From Streptomyces sp. SirexAA-E (GTDB lineage: Bacteria; Actinomycetota; Actinomycetes; Streptomycetales; Streptomycetaceae), in the NCBI RefSeq assembly GCF_000177195.2, contig NC_015953.1:4340001-4404000 (forward strand): DNA of 64,000 bases. Direction: 5' to 3'. The notes beneath the pieces are model-generated. The model did not search any database, had not been told where the DNA came from, and saw nothing but the letters and a program-made list of their open reading frames with translations. Made by a program: the position numbers and the translations under genes. This document shows, in pieces, positions 26,136 through 33,585 of the stretch (within the stretch, counting starts at the first letter, position 1; each line of letters opens with the position of its first letter).

Positions 26136-26645
26136 TCAGCGCCGGACCGCCAGGGCGCCCTCCAGCCCCAGCAGCCGCTCCTTGCACTCCAGACCGCCCG
26201 CGTAACCCCGCAGCGCCCCGTCCGCCCCGATCACCCGGTGGCACGGCCGTACCACCAGCAGCGGATTGCGCCCGATCGCCGTACCCACCGCCCGCACCCC
26301 GGCCCCCGTGGAACCCACCTGGGCCGCGATCTGCCCGTACGACACCGTCTCGCCGTACGGAATGGCGTCCAGGGCGCCCCAGACGCGTCGCTGGAACTCG
26401 GTGCCCACCCCGTCCGCGTACACGACGTCGAAGCGCGTCAGACGGCCCTCGAAATACGCCGCCAGCTGCTCGGCGACCGGGGCGAACGCCCCCGGGGCCT
26501 GCCGCCAGCCGTCCCGCACGACCGCCGCGCCCTTCTGTCCCGGCAGCGACAACGACGCCAGCGCCACCTCGCCCCCGGGCCGCTCCTCACCGGCGAGCAG
26601 CAGCTCACCCAGCGGGCTGCCGACCTTCGCGTACACCGTGGTCAT
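26136..26645 (-). CDS. ogt: Methylated-DNA--protein-cysteine S-methyltransferase
   Basis: The 169-residue protein ends with the suicide-cysteine motif LLVVRPCHRVIGADGALRGYAGG and has the helix-turn-helix-like segment IPYGETVSYGQIAAQVG that binds DNA. It removes O6-alkyl groups from guanine by direct transfer to the Cys. ATG at 26645 with GGAGAGG upstream is chosen over longer frames. Followed directly by alkB, giving two complementary direct-reversal repair activities from one transcript. Confidence 0.93.
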   Translation of the reverse strand: MTTVYAKVGSPLGELLLAGEERPGGEVALASLSLPGQKGAAVVRDGWRQAPGAFAPVAEQLAAYFEGRLTRFDVVYADGVGTEFQRRVWGALDAIPYGETVSYGQIAAQVGSTGAGVRAVGTAIGRNPLLVVRPCHRVIGADGALRGYAGGLECKERLLGLEGALAVRR

Positions 26646-26812
26646 CCCTGTCACCCTCTCCACTCCTCGTCGCGCCCCCGTACGTACGAGTCTGCGGCCC
26701 GCCCCGCCGCGCGACCGGCGGAATTCGGACATCGCGCACGAAGGCGGGGCGGGGCGCGCCACCGGCACACCCCGCCCCGCCCGTCACCCGCTGCACACGG
26801 CAGCGGGACCAC

Positions 26813-27301
26813 CTACCGGTAGTTGACGAACTGCACCGCGAAGTCCAGGTCCTTCTCCTTGAGCAGCGTCTGCACGGCCTGCAGGTCGTCCCGGCTCTTC
26901 GAGCTGACCCGCAGCTCCTCGCCCTGGACCTGAGCCTTGACGCCCTTCGGGCCCTCGTCGCGGATGATCTTCGCCACCTTCTTGGCGTTCTCCTGGGAGA
27001 TGCCCTCCTCGATCGTGGCGAAGATCTTGTACTCCTTGCCGGACAGCTGGGGCTCGCCCGCGTCCAGCGACTTCAGGGAGATCCCGCGCTTGATCAGCTT
27101 GGACTGGAAGATGTCGAGGATCGCCTTGACCCGCTCCTCGCCGTTGGCCTCCATGAGGATCTTCTCGCCGGACCACGAGATCGAGGCGCCCGTGCCCTTG
27201 AAGTCGTAGCGCTGGGAGATCTCCTTGGCGGCCTGGTTGAGGGCGTTGTCGACCTCCTGCCGCTCGACCTTCGAGACGATGTCGAAACTGGAGTCGGCCA
27301 T
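26813..27301 (-). CDS. YajQ-family nucleotide-binding protein
   Basis: The 162-residue product matches the YajQ/UPF0234 family end to end: MADSSFDIVSKVERQEVDNALNQ, FDIVSKV start, GTGASISWSGEKILM, and the ending FAVQFVNYR. YajQ proteins bind nucleotides; in Xanthomonas one binds cyclic di-GMP. The role in Streptomyces is not clear from the sequence. ATG at 27301 is preferred because the family starts there. It is a single-gene unit. Confidence 0.93.
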   Translation of the reverse strand: MADSSFDIVSKVERQEVDNALNQAAKEISQRYDFKGTGASISWSGEKILMEANGEERVKAILDIFQSKLIKRGISLKSLDAGEPQLSGKEYKIFATIEEGISQENAKKVAKIIRDEGPKGVKAQVQGEELRVSSKSRDDLQAVQTLLKEKDLDFAVQFVNYR

Positions 27302-27434
27302 GACGTGTGGCTCCTTGCGTCGTATGCGTTGGGTACGGCACAAAGCCTAAGGGCTGTCCCTTCCTCCCCGGCGGGCGCGCGACGACAGCTCCGGCACCTC
27401 GCCGCGTGGCCGCCTCGAAGAGGAGGGACCGCGG

Positions 27435-28649
27435 TCATGCCGCCAGGCGGGTTCCGCGGCGCCAGACGGCACGAGTGTTGAGGGTGTCGCTGATGTTGCT
27501 GGTCGGGTCGCCGTCGACCAGCAGGAGGTCGGCGCGGAGGCCCTCGGCGACGCGGCCCCGGTCGCTGAGCCGGAAGCGGCGGGCCGTGGTCGCCGTGGCC
27601 GCGCGCAGGGCCCGTGCGGGGGTGAGGCCGGCCGCCACCAGGTACTGCAGTTCGTGGTGCAGGCTCGCTCCGTGTGCCAGGCCTCCGAAGAACCTCTCGG
27701 GCATGGAGACATCGGTGCCGGCCAGCACGTCGACACCGGCGGCGTCCAGCGCGCGCACGGTGGCGAACACGTCGTGGAGCTCGCCCTGCGGGTAGCGGTC
27801 GTAGCTGGAGCGCAGGGTCCGGTCCCAGTCGGCGTCCAGGCGTGCGGCGACCCGGGGGTCGTCGGCGAGTTCGCTGCCGGTGATTCCCATCATCGAGGCG
27901 TTGAGAGTGATGCAGGGGATGACGAACATGCCCGCGTTCTTGATCAGGCTGATGATCTCGGCGGTGTGCGGCTGGTCCATGAACACGTGGGTCACGCCGT
28001 CGATGCCGGCTTCGACGGCCGTCCGGGTGGCCTCCACGGTCAGCGCGTGGGCCACGGTCAGGGCGCCGTACTTCTTGGCTTCGGCGACACCGGCGCGCAC
28101 GGTGGCCTGGTCGAGCGCGGGCAGCCCGGGGTGTCCCTCCACGCTGCCGTCGTCGATCATGAACTTGATGAAGTCGGATCCCCGGGCGAGGAGCTGCGGC
28201 ACGAAGGCGGCGGCCTCCTCGGGTGTGGTGGAGAACGGCATCAGGGGCATCACCGGGGGAAGGTCCCACTTGGGCCGGAACCCTTCGGGCATCAGCTCGC
28301 TCGGGTGGCCGCCCGGCGGTGTGATCGCGAAACCGGAGGAGCGCACGTCAGCCTGTGCGTCGTCGTCGGTGATGGCCCCCCGGTTCTCCCGGGTGTTCAT
28401 CCCCTGCATCTCCAGTTCGGTCGTCACCCCGAACCGCAGTGCGAGCGCCAGTGAGCCCGGGGCGGAGTGGACGTGGGCGTCGATGAGTCCCGGCAGCAGT
28501 GTGGCGCCGCTGCCGTCGACGATCTCGCTGCCCTCGGGAGCGTCGCCACCGACGCGGGCGATCCTCCCGCCGTCGATGACCACGGTCCGCACGCCGACCG
28601 CCTTTTCCCCGTCGAAGACCTGCGCGTTGGTGATCGCGGTGAGCGCCAT
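27435..28649 (-). CDS. Amidohydrolase-family metal-dependent hydrolase
   Basis: The 404-residue protein is a complete amidohydrolase: N-terminal small beta domain, LLPGLIDAHVHSAPG with the HxH metal pair, a candidate carboxylated lysine in SDFIKFMIDDG, GALTVAHALTVEATR (His), FMDQPHTAE, and the catalytic Asp in VLAGTDVSM. These residues suggest an active imidazolonepropionase-like or prolidase-like hydrolase; the substrate cannot be named. ATG at 28649 has GAGGCGG upstream. It is divergent from a MarR regulator, which may control it. Confidence 0.87.
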   Translation of the reverse strand: MALTAITNAQVFDGEKAVGVRTVVIDGGRIARVGGDAPEGSEIVDGSGATLLPGLIDAHVHSAPGSLALALRFGVTTELEMQGMNTRENRGAITDDDAQADVRSSGFAITPPGGHPSELMPEGFRPKWDLPPVMPLMPFSTTPEEAAAFVPQLLARGSDFIKFMIDDGSVEGHPGLPALDQATVRAGVAEAKKYGALTVAHALTVEATRTAVEAGIDGVTHVFMDQPHTAEIISLIKNAGMFVIPCITLNASMMGITGSELADDPRVAARLDADWDRTLRSSYDRYPQGELHDVFATVRALDAAGVDVLAGTDVSMPERFFGGLAHGASLHHELQYLVAAGLTPARALRAATATTARRFRLSDRGRVAEGLRADLLLVDGDPTSNISDTLNTRAVWRRGTRLAA

Positions 28650-28688
28650 GGCGGGCCGCCTCATTTCCTAGCTCGTTCAGGATTTACA

Positions 28689-28724
28689 TACCTAACGCTA
28701 TGCACTTATCGAAGGGTATGCAAA
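28689..28724. promoter_or_regulatory. Candidate MarR operator region
   Basis: The divergent gap contains an AT-richer stretch with an inverted repeat CATACC / GGTATG (arms 22 bp apart) and a nearby direct repeat TATGCA. It lies between the amidohydrolase start and the MarR -10 box, the usual location for an autoregulatory operator. Confidence 0.4.
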
Positions 28725-28739
28725 TGTGCCGGTCGGGCC

Positions 28740-28745
28740 TAGACT
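28740..28745 (+). promoter_or_regulatory. -10 box of the MarR gene
   Basis: TAGACT lies 6 bp before the ATG at 28752, so a transcript would begin at or next to the start codon (leaderless). No clear -35 hexamer is visible, and no ribosome binding site precedes the ATG. Confidence 0.5.
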
Positions 28746-28751
28746 CGGCGC

Positions 28752-29219
28752 ATGAGCAGCACGTCCTCCTCCGAGCAGGCTCCCGACGACCGGGCGCTGG
28801 ATCAGATCGGCCCGGCGCTGTCCCGTCTGCGGCGACGCGCACCGGCATCGGGCAAGGACCTCTCCCGCAACCTCGTGCTCAACGTCATCGCCGACGCGCC
28901 GGGCGAGACGACCGTCGGCAGGCTTGCCGCCGAGATGGGCGTCGCGCAACCGGTGGCCAGCCGGACCGTCGCCGCCTACATAGCGGACGGGCTGCTGCGG
29001 CGAGCGGCATCCCAGTCCGACGGACGCCGCACCGTGCTCGAACTCACCGAGCAGGGCGAGGCCGAACGCAACCGCTTCGCCGTCGAACAGCGAGAAGCGT
29101 TCCTGGAGATCACCGTCGCCTGGTCACCGGAGGAGCGGATCCAGTTCGCCCGGCTCCTGACTCGATACGGAGCCGACGCCACCGCCTGGTCCAGGAAACA
29201 GGCCGCTGGCCGCGATTGA
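28752..29219 (+). CDS. MarR-family transcriptional regulator
   Basis: The 155-residue protein has a winged helix-turn-helix, with helices in TVGRLAAEMGVAQPVASRTVAAYIADGLL and a wing in RAASQSDGRRTVLELTEQG (the DxR motif). MarR proteins repress neighbouring genes and release DNA on binding small phenolic or other ligands. It is divergent from the amidohydrolase gene, which is the likely target. The ATG lies only 6 bp after a TAGACT box, suggesting leaderless translation. Confidence 0.9.
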   Translation: MSSTSSSEQAPDDRALDQIGPALSRLRRRAPASGKDLSRNLVLNVIADAPGETTVGRLAAEMGVAQPVASRTVAAYIADGLLRRAASQSDGRRTVLELTEQGEAERNRFAVEQREAFLEITVAWSPEERIQFARLLTRYGADATAWSRKQAAGRD

Positions 29220-29506
29220 ACGGACACTCACCCGTGAACAGGGTGGGAGTTCCGGGAGCCGATCACTCCAGCCCTTCGGCGTCTGACGTCAGGTGGCGGC
29301 AACGCGGTACGCGAACGCCCCTCCGCCCCGCGGCGCCTACCGCGCCTGACGCCGCGCGCTGATCCGCCGGGGAGGGAGAGACGGCCCTCGGCCACCCCGC
29401 CCCCACCACGCACTGATCAATCAGGTGGCGGAGCACCCCTGGGCATCAGGTATCGTTTACGTCGTCGCCAAGGAGCCCTCGAACAGGACTCCGACGCGTC
29501 GTTCCA

Positions 29507-29588
<82 letters not shown>

Positions 29589-29597
29589 CAGGACGGG

Positions 29598-29640
29598 AAA
29601 CCCCGTCCGATCTGCTTCACGGCAGGTCGGACGGGGTTTT
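29598..29640 (+). terminator. Rho-independent terminator of tRNA-Tyr
   Basis: A 13-bp stem (29598-29610 with 29627-29639, AAACCCCGTCCGA arms) is followed by TTTT within and after the distal arm. It starts 10 bp after the tRNA. Confidence 0.9.
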
Positions 29641-29711
29641 CGCGTGTGCGCGCACCGCACGCGCTCAGCTCATCGCTCACCGCTCCCCGCCCCCGAACGC
29701 CGCCGCGCCGT

Positions 29712-29752
29712 GAGGGAGCCCCCGTCCGGTCAGACCGGACGGGGGCTCCCTC
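29712..29752. terminator. Bidirectional terminator hairpin
   Basis: A nearly perfect 41-nt palindrome (20-bp arms 29712-29731 and 29733-29752). It lies between tRNA-Tyr and the converging NAD(P)-binding gene and can act in both directions. Confidence 0.85.
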
Positions 29753-29771
29753 CCGCGTGGGCGGAAAGAGT

Positions 29772-30428
29772 TCAGTTCCCCGCGATGTCGTGGACCGCGA
29801 CCGACACCGGCTTGCTTCCGCTGATGGCCTCCAGCGTCAGCCCCGCCGTCGCCGGGGTGTCCAGCAGCTCCAGCAGGATCGCCGCCACGTCGTCACGCGG
29901 GATCGGGCCCCGGCCCGTCGAGACCGCCAACTGGACCTGGCCGGTGCCGGCGTCGTTCGTCAGCATCCCGGGGCGCAGGATCGTCCAGTCCAGGTCCGCC
30001 CTGGAGCGCACGTACGCGTCCGCCTCGCCCTTGGCGCGCTGGTAGATGTCGAAGACCTCGTCGCCCGTGTGATCGGGGTCGGCGCCCATGGAGGAGACGA
30101 CGACGTAGCGGCGTACGCCCGCGCGCTCCGCGGCGTCCGCGAAGAGCACCGCCGCGCCCCGGTCCACCGTGTCCTTGCGTTCCGCGCCGCTGTTCGGGCC
30201 CGCGCCCGCCGCGAAGACCACCGCGTCCGCGCCCCGCAGCGCGTCCGCGACCTCCTCGACGCCGGCCGATTCGAGGTCGAGGACCAACGGCTCGGCCCCC
30301 ACCTCCCGGAGGTCGTCGCTCTGCTTCGGGTTGCGGATGACGCCCACCGCTTCGTCACCGCGCGCGGCGAGCAACCGCTCCAGCCGCAACGCGATCTGTC
30401 CGTGTCCACCTGCAATGACAATGCGCAT
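29772..30428 (-). CDS. NAD(P)-binding SDR-like protein (YwnB type)
   Basis: The 218-residue protein has an N-terminal Rossmann motif MRIVIAGGHGQIALRLERLL (GxxGxxA, an atypical SDR), then VFAAGAGPNSG, YVVVSSMGAD and WTILRPGMLT. These fit the NAD(P)-binding/YwnB-like group of atypical SDRs, related to biliverdin reductase B and flavin reductases. No catalytic assignment is possible. It converges on tRNA-Tyr; the terminator at 29712-29752 lies after it. Confidence 0.87.
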   Translation of the reverse strand: MRIVIAGGHGQIALRLERLLAARGDEAVGVIRNPKQSDDLREVGAEPLVLDLESAGVEEVADALRGADAVVFAAGAGPNSGAERKDTVDRGAAVLFADAAERAGVRRYVVVSSMGADPDHTGDEVFDIYQRAKGEADAYVRSRADLDWTILRPGMLTNDAGTGQVQLAVSTGRGPIPRDDVAAILLELLDTPATAGLTLEAISGSKPVSVAVHDIAGN

Positions 30429-30464
30429 GTTCCCGACCGTACGCCGGGGTGCGCGCGCCCGCGC

Positions 30465-31712
30465 TCAAGGCCCGCCGCCGGGGCCTGGATCGGGACGCCC
30501 CTGCCGCGGAAGGTCCAGGGCGGCGGTGGTCCCGGAGTCGCAGTACTCGCGTACGGCACTGGTCCGGGCGACCACTCGGCCGCGATGCACCACGATGCGG
30601 CTGTACGCCAGGGAGAGCGCCCCGGGGAGGTCGCCGCCGCGTACGGCCAGCAGCTCCGCGGGGCTCCCAGCCTCGACGCGGACCTCGGGCAGGCCCATGG
30701 CGGCCCTGGCGGACGTGGAGACGGCCTCGTAGGCGGCCACGGCTCCCAGGCCGTGCTGCGCGGCCAAGAGGTACGCGGCCTCCAGCGGGTCCCCCCGGCC
30801 GACCGGGTTGGCGGCGTCACGCAGGGCGCCGCCCCCCGCCGCGAGGCGTACGCCGGCGGCGCGCAGCAGGCGTACAGGTGGCGTGCCCCGGAGCCGGGAG
30901 GCCGCGCAGCCGCCCTGGGGGAGGCAGACCACCGACACCGCGGCGGCGGCGAGCCGATCGGCCACCCGGGAGGCCACGTCCAGGGGGAGCCGGGCGAGGC
31001 CCGCGCAGGGGCTGAGCAGGACCCCGGGGTGGTGCCCGCCGGCCATCGCGGCGATCCGGACCAGGACCCCCGGGTCCTCCGCGTCCGTGTGCAGGTCGAC
31101 GGGGCGGCCGCGGCCGGCGGCGAGCTCCAGTACGGCCTCGGTGTGGCGGGCCGGATCGGGGTCGAGGTCGAGGCGGCCACCGACCACGTCGGCGCCCAGG
31201 TCCACGGCGTCGCGGAGGAGGGCGAGCCCGTCGGCTCCCGCGAGGCCGGTGAGCGGTCCGGGAACGGCCACGGTGGTCACCTCGGTGAGCCCGCGGAGTG
31301 AGCGGGCGGCCTCCAGCACCGCTTCGAGGGACGCGAGACCGGTGGCCTCGGAGACGCGTACCTGGGCGCGGAGCGCGGTGGCCCCGTGGCTGAGCTGGAG
31401 GAGAGCGGCCTCGGTGGCGCGGCGCCGGAGGTCACCGGCGTGCGCGTCCGCGTACTCGGGGGCGGCCGTGAGCGCGGTGTCGCTGTGGGCATGCGGCTCG
31501 GCGGGGGCCGGCAGCAGGAGATAGCCGCGCAGGTCCAGGCGGGTGCCCCGGGTGGCGAGGCTGCCCGCATCGGCCACCGCCTCGATGCGCCGCCCGTCGA
31601 TCCTGACGTCGGCGGTCCGCCCGTCGGCGAGCCGGACGCCGCTGAGCAGGAGGGCGGCCGGCCCGGGTCCGGCCGTGCCGTCGTCGGGCCGCCGCGGTCG
31701 GCTGTCGGGCAT
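30465..31712 (-). CDS. Amidohydrolase-fold protein, likely catalytically degenerate
   Basis: The 415-residue product aligns by motif with cytosine-deaminase-type amidohydrolases: the first metal pair survives (LPAPAEPHAHSDTAL), and LHTDAEDPG marks the next ligand. However, the usual 'HCDE' catalytic glutamate position is not conserved, the 'SH' motif reads LLSPCAGLA, and the final Asp motif (GxDxxxDP) reads AAGGGALRDAANP. The protein is in frame with normal high third-position GC, so it is expressed rather than decayed. A non-enzymatic or altered function is likely. ATG at 31712 starts MPDSRPRRPDDG. Confidence 0.8.
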   Translation of the reverse strand: MPDSRPRRPDDGTAGPGPAALLLSGVRLADGRTADVRIDGRRIEAVADAGSLATRGTRLDLRGYLLLPAPAEPHAHSDTALTAAPEYADAHAGDLRRRATEAALLQLSHGATALRAQVRVSEATGLASLEAVLEAARSLRGLTEVTTVAVPGPLTGLAGADGLALLRDAVDLGADVVGGRLDLDPDPARHTEAVLELAAGRGRPVDLHTDAEDPGVLVRIAAMAGGHHPGVLLSPCAGLARLPLDVASRVADRLAAAAVSVVCLPQGGCAASRLRGTPPVRLLRAAGVRLAAGGGALRDAANPVGRGDPLEAAYLLAAQHGLGAVAAYEAVSTSARAAMGLPEVRVEAGSPAELLAVRGGDLPGALSLAYSRIVVHRGRVVARTSAVREYCDSGTTAALDLPRQGRPDPGPGGGP

Positions 31713-31991
31713 CGCGCTCCTGGTGGGGAAGGCGGGATCGCGGAGTGCAAGATCACGCGGAGTGCGGCCGAGCCTAGGACGGTGCCCGGTTCGTCCTGAG
31801 GAGGAGCGGAATAGTCGTACGAGTGCGGCCTCATGGAAGCGGCGCCCCGGAGCGGTTTCCATGAGCGCCCGGACGTCACCGCAGGAGGGCGCGTGAAGCG
31901 ATCAAGTCCTGATCAGGGGCCGGATCGCCCATGGGTGCCGGGCGGGGTCCCGGGGTCCGTCCCGGGACGGACAGGAGCGGTGGAAACGGAT

Positions 31992-32019
31992 TTGGGCGAT
32001 CGGCGACAGACCGTGTAAT
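31992..32019 (+). promoter_or_regulatory. Promoter of tRNA-Thr
   Basis: TTGGGC (31992-31997) and TGTAAT (32014-32019) are spaced by 16 bp and end 13 bp before the tRNA. The rest of the 320-bp gap 31713-32032 holds only a short palindrome CCTGATCAGG at 31908-31917. Confidence 0.55.
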
Positions 32020-32032
32020 GTCTTCCTCGCTC

Positions 32033-32105
32033 GCCCCAATAGCTCAGTCGGTAGAGCGTCTCCATGGTAAGGAGAAGGTCTGCGGTTCGATTCCGCATTG
32101 GGGCT
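32033..32105 (+). tRNA. tRNA-Thr (GGT)
   Basis: A 73-nt cloverleaf: acceptor GCCCCAA/TTGGGGC, D-arm AGCTCAGTCGGTAGAGC, anticodon stem TCTCC/GGAGA with anticodon GGT at 32066-32068, T-arm TGCGGTTCGATTCCGCA, discriminator T. It is the first of a tRNA-Thr, tRNA-Met, rpmG series conserved in actinobacteria. Confidence 0.97.
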
Positions 32106-32120
32106 CTGGTGATCGAGGGA

Positions 32121-32136
32121 CCCCGCTTCGGCGGGG
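32121..32136 (+). other. Small GC hairpin between tRNA-Thr and tRNA-Met
   Basis: CCCCGC-TTCG-GCGGGG forms a stable UUCG tetraloop hairpin between the two tRNAs. It could be a processing signal in the shared transcript. Confidence 0.6.
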
Positions 32137-32150
32137 AAACTCGTCATCAA

Positions 32151-32223
32151 AGCGGTGTAGCTCAGTCGGTAGAGCAAGCGGCTCATAATCGCTGTGTCAC
32201 CGGTTCAAGTCCGGTCACCGCTA
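32151..32223 (+). tRNA. tRNA-Met (CAT)
   Basis: A 73-nt cloverleaf: acceptor AGCGGTG/CACCGCT, D-arm AGCTCAGTCGGTAGAGC, anticodon CAT at 32184-32186 in stem AGCGG/TCGCT, T-arm CCGGTTCAAGTCCGG. The paired first base and absence of the initiator GGG/CCC anticodon stem indicate elongator Met. It lies 45 bp after tRNA-Thr. Confidence 0.95.
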
Positions 32224-32229
32224 CTCTCG

Positions 32230-32274
32230 GTAGCCGATTGCGGGGTCGGTCCTTCGATCGGCTACTCTTTTTTT
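32230..32274 (+). terminator. Rho-independent terminator after tRNA-Met
   Basis: A 9-bp stem (GTAGCCGAT at 32230-32238, ATCGGCTAC at 32257-32265) is followed by seven T residues (32268-32274). It ends the tRNA unit 38 bp before rpmG. Confidence 0.9.
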
Positions 32275-32312
32275 GCGTTCATCCGTCCACCGTCCGTCCA
32301 AGGAGCACTCAC

Positions 32313-32477
32313 GTGGCTGCCACCGACGTCCGCCCGAAGATCACGCTGGCCTGCGTGGAGTGCAAGGAGCGGAACTACATCACCAAGAAGAACCGGCGTA
32401 ACAACCCGGACCGTCTTGAGATGAAGAAGCACTGCCCGCGCTGCAACTCGCACACTGCGCACCGCGAAACGCGCTGA
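32313..32477 (+). CDS. rpmG: 50S ribosomal protein L33, Cys4 type
   Basis: The 54-residue product is L33: [57 protein letters not shown] sequence with two Cys pairs (CVEC and CPRC) that bind zinc. The C+ form is the zinc-replete version; Streptomyces usually also has a Cys-free, Zur-controlled copy elsewhere. GTG at 32313 has AAGGAG 7 nt upstream. The location before the MaoC-type genes and secE region matches actinobacterial order. Confidence 0.96.
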
Positions 32478-32492
32478 AACAGGCTCGTACAC

Positions 32493-32519
32493 GAGGCCGT
32501 CCCCACTGGGGGCGGCCTC
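32493..32519 (+). terminator. Hairpin after rpmG
   Basis: A 12-bp stem (one wobble pair) with a 3-nt loop, arms starting GAGGCCG, lies 15 bp after the rpmG stop. The next gene begins 64 bp later. Confidence 0.75.
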
Positions 32520-32583
32520 GTGTCGTTGTATTGGTTTGTTCCTCGCCTTTGTTCCACTTTTTTCATCAGGAGGTAGCGGGCTC

Positions 32584-33036
32584 ATGGCGCTCGACCAGTC
32601 CTTCGTGGGGCGGACCTATCCGCCCACCCCGGCGTACGAGGTCGGCCGGGAGAAGATCCGGGAGTTCGCGGAGGCGGTGGGTGACGCCAATCCCGCGTAC
32701 GTGGAGCCTGAGGCAGCCAAGGCTCTCGGGTATCCCGATGTGATCGCCCCGCCCACATTCGTGTTCTCCATCACCTTCAAGGCCGCGGGCCAGGTCGTCC
32801 GGGACCCGCAACTGGGCCTGGACTACAGCCGTGTGGTGCACGGCGACCAGAAGTTCGCGTACACGCGTCCGGTGCGGGCGGGGGACCGGCTCACGGTCAC
32901 CTCGACGATCGAGACCATCAAGTCGCTGGCGGGCAACGACATCGTGGACGTCCGCGGCGAGGTGCACGACGAGTCGGGCGAGCACGTGGTGACCGCGTGG
33001 ACGAAGCTGGTGGCGCGCGCCGCCGAGGAGGCGTGA
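32584..33036 (+). CDS. MaoC-like dehydratase subunit, HadA-type (FAS1_DH region)
   Basis: The 150-residue hot-dog protein starts MALDQSFVGRTYPPTPAYEVGREKI and has the segment AVGDANPAYVEPEAAKALGYPDVIAPPTF, typical of the HadA-like N-terminal dehydratase domain that lacks the catalytic His. It overlaps the next gene, its probable heterodimer partner, by 1 bp. In mycobacteria hadABC at this locus dehydrates fatty-acid intermediates for mycolates; Streptomyces makes no mycolates, so the acyl substrate is unknown. AGGAGG precedes the ATG. Confidence 0.88.
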   Translation: MALDQSFVGRTYPPTPAYEVGREKIREFAEAVGDANPAYVEPEAAKALGYPDVIAPPTFVFSITFKAAGQVVRDPQLGLDYSRVVHGDQKFAYTRPVRAGDRLTVTSTIETIKSLAGNDIVDVRGEVHDESGEHVVTAWTKLVARAAEEA

Positions 33037-33464
33037 TGACGGCGAGCAAGGCTTACGAGTCGGTCGAGGTCGGCACGGAACTGCCGGCGCGGTCCTTCCC
33101 GGTGACCCGGGCGTCGCTGGTGCAGTACGCCGGTGCCTCGGGCGACTTCAACCCGATCCACTGGAACGAGCGGTTCGCCCGCGAGGTCGGACTGCCGGAC
33201 GTGATCGCGCACGGCATGTTCACGATGGCCGAGGCGATCCGGGTGGTCACCGACTGGGTGGGCGACCCGGGGGCGGTCGTCGAGTACGGCGTGCGGTTCA
33301 CCAAGCCGGTGGTCGTGCCGGACGACGAGACGGGCGCCACGGTCGAGGTCAGCGGCAAGGTCGCGGCCAAGCTGGACGACAACCTGGTCCGGGTGGACCT
33401 GGTCGCGATGAGCGACGGCAAGAAGGTGCTGGGCATGTCCCGCGCCGTGGTCCGGCTGGCCTGA
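33036..33464 (+). CDS. MaoC-like (R)-hydratase/dehydratase, HadB-type
   Basis: The 142-residue protein carries the catalytic hydratase-2 motif in YAGASGDFNPIHWNERFAREVGLPDVIAHGMFTMA, with Asp and His in DxxxxH context. Together with the preceding HadA-like subunit it should form an active heterodimeric 3-hydroxyacyl dehydratase of fatty-acid metabolism. ATG overlaps the preceding stop by 1 bp, giving fixed stoichiometry. Confidence 0.88.
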   Translation: MTASKAYESVEVGTELPARSFPVTRASLVQYAGASGDFNPIHWNERFAREVGLPDVIAHGMFTMAEAIRVVTDWVGDPGAVVEYGVRFTKPVVVPDDETGATVEVSGKVAAKLDDNLVRVDLVAMSDGKKVLGMSRAVVRLA

Positions 33465-33500
33465 CGGCCACGGACCCGCCGGCCGTGCCGGTGACCGTGC

Positions 33501-33527
33501 GGAGGGGCGCCCTGGTGGCGCCCCTCC
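33501..33527 (+). terminator. Hairpin terminator after the MaoC-type pair
   Basis: An 11-bp perfect stem (33501-33511 with 33517-33527) with a 5-nt loop, located 37 bp after the stop codon and just upstream of the tetR-type promoter. Confidence 0.85.
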
Positions 33528-33548
33528 GGCGTACCCGCCGACAGCTGC

Positions 33549-33578
33549 TTGACATAGTTAGTGATTGAGCAATAACTT
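33549..33578 (+). promoter_or_regulatory. Promoter and operator of the TetR gene
   Basis: TTGACA (33549-33554) and TAACTT (33573-33578) are 18 bp apart. A 20-bp site, GTTAGT-N8-AATAAC (33557-33576), overlaps the spacer and -10 box and matches GTTAGT-N8-ACTAAC before the neighbouring MFS gene. This suggests autorepression. Confidence 0.7.
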
Positions 33579-33585
33579 TCTCTCC

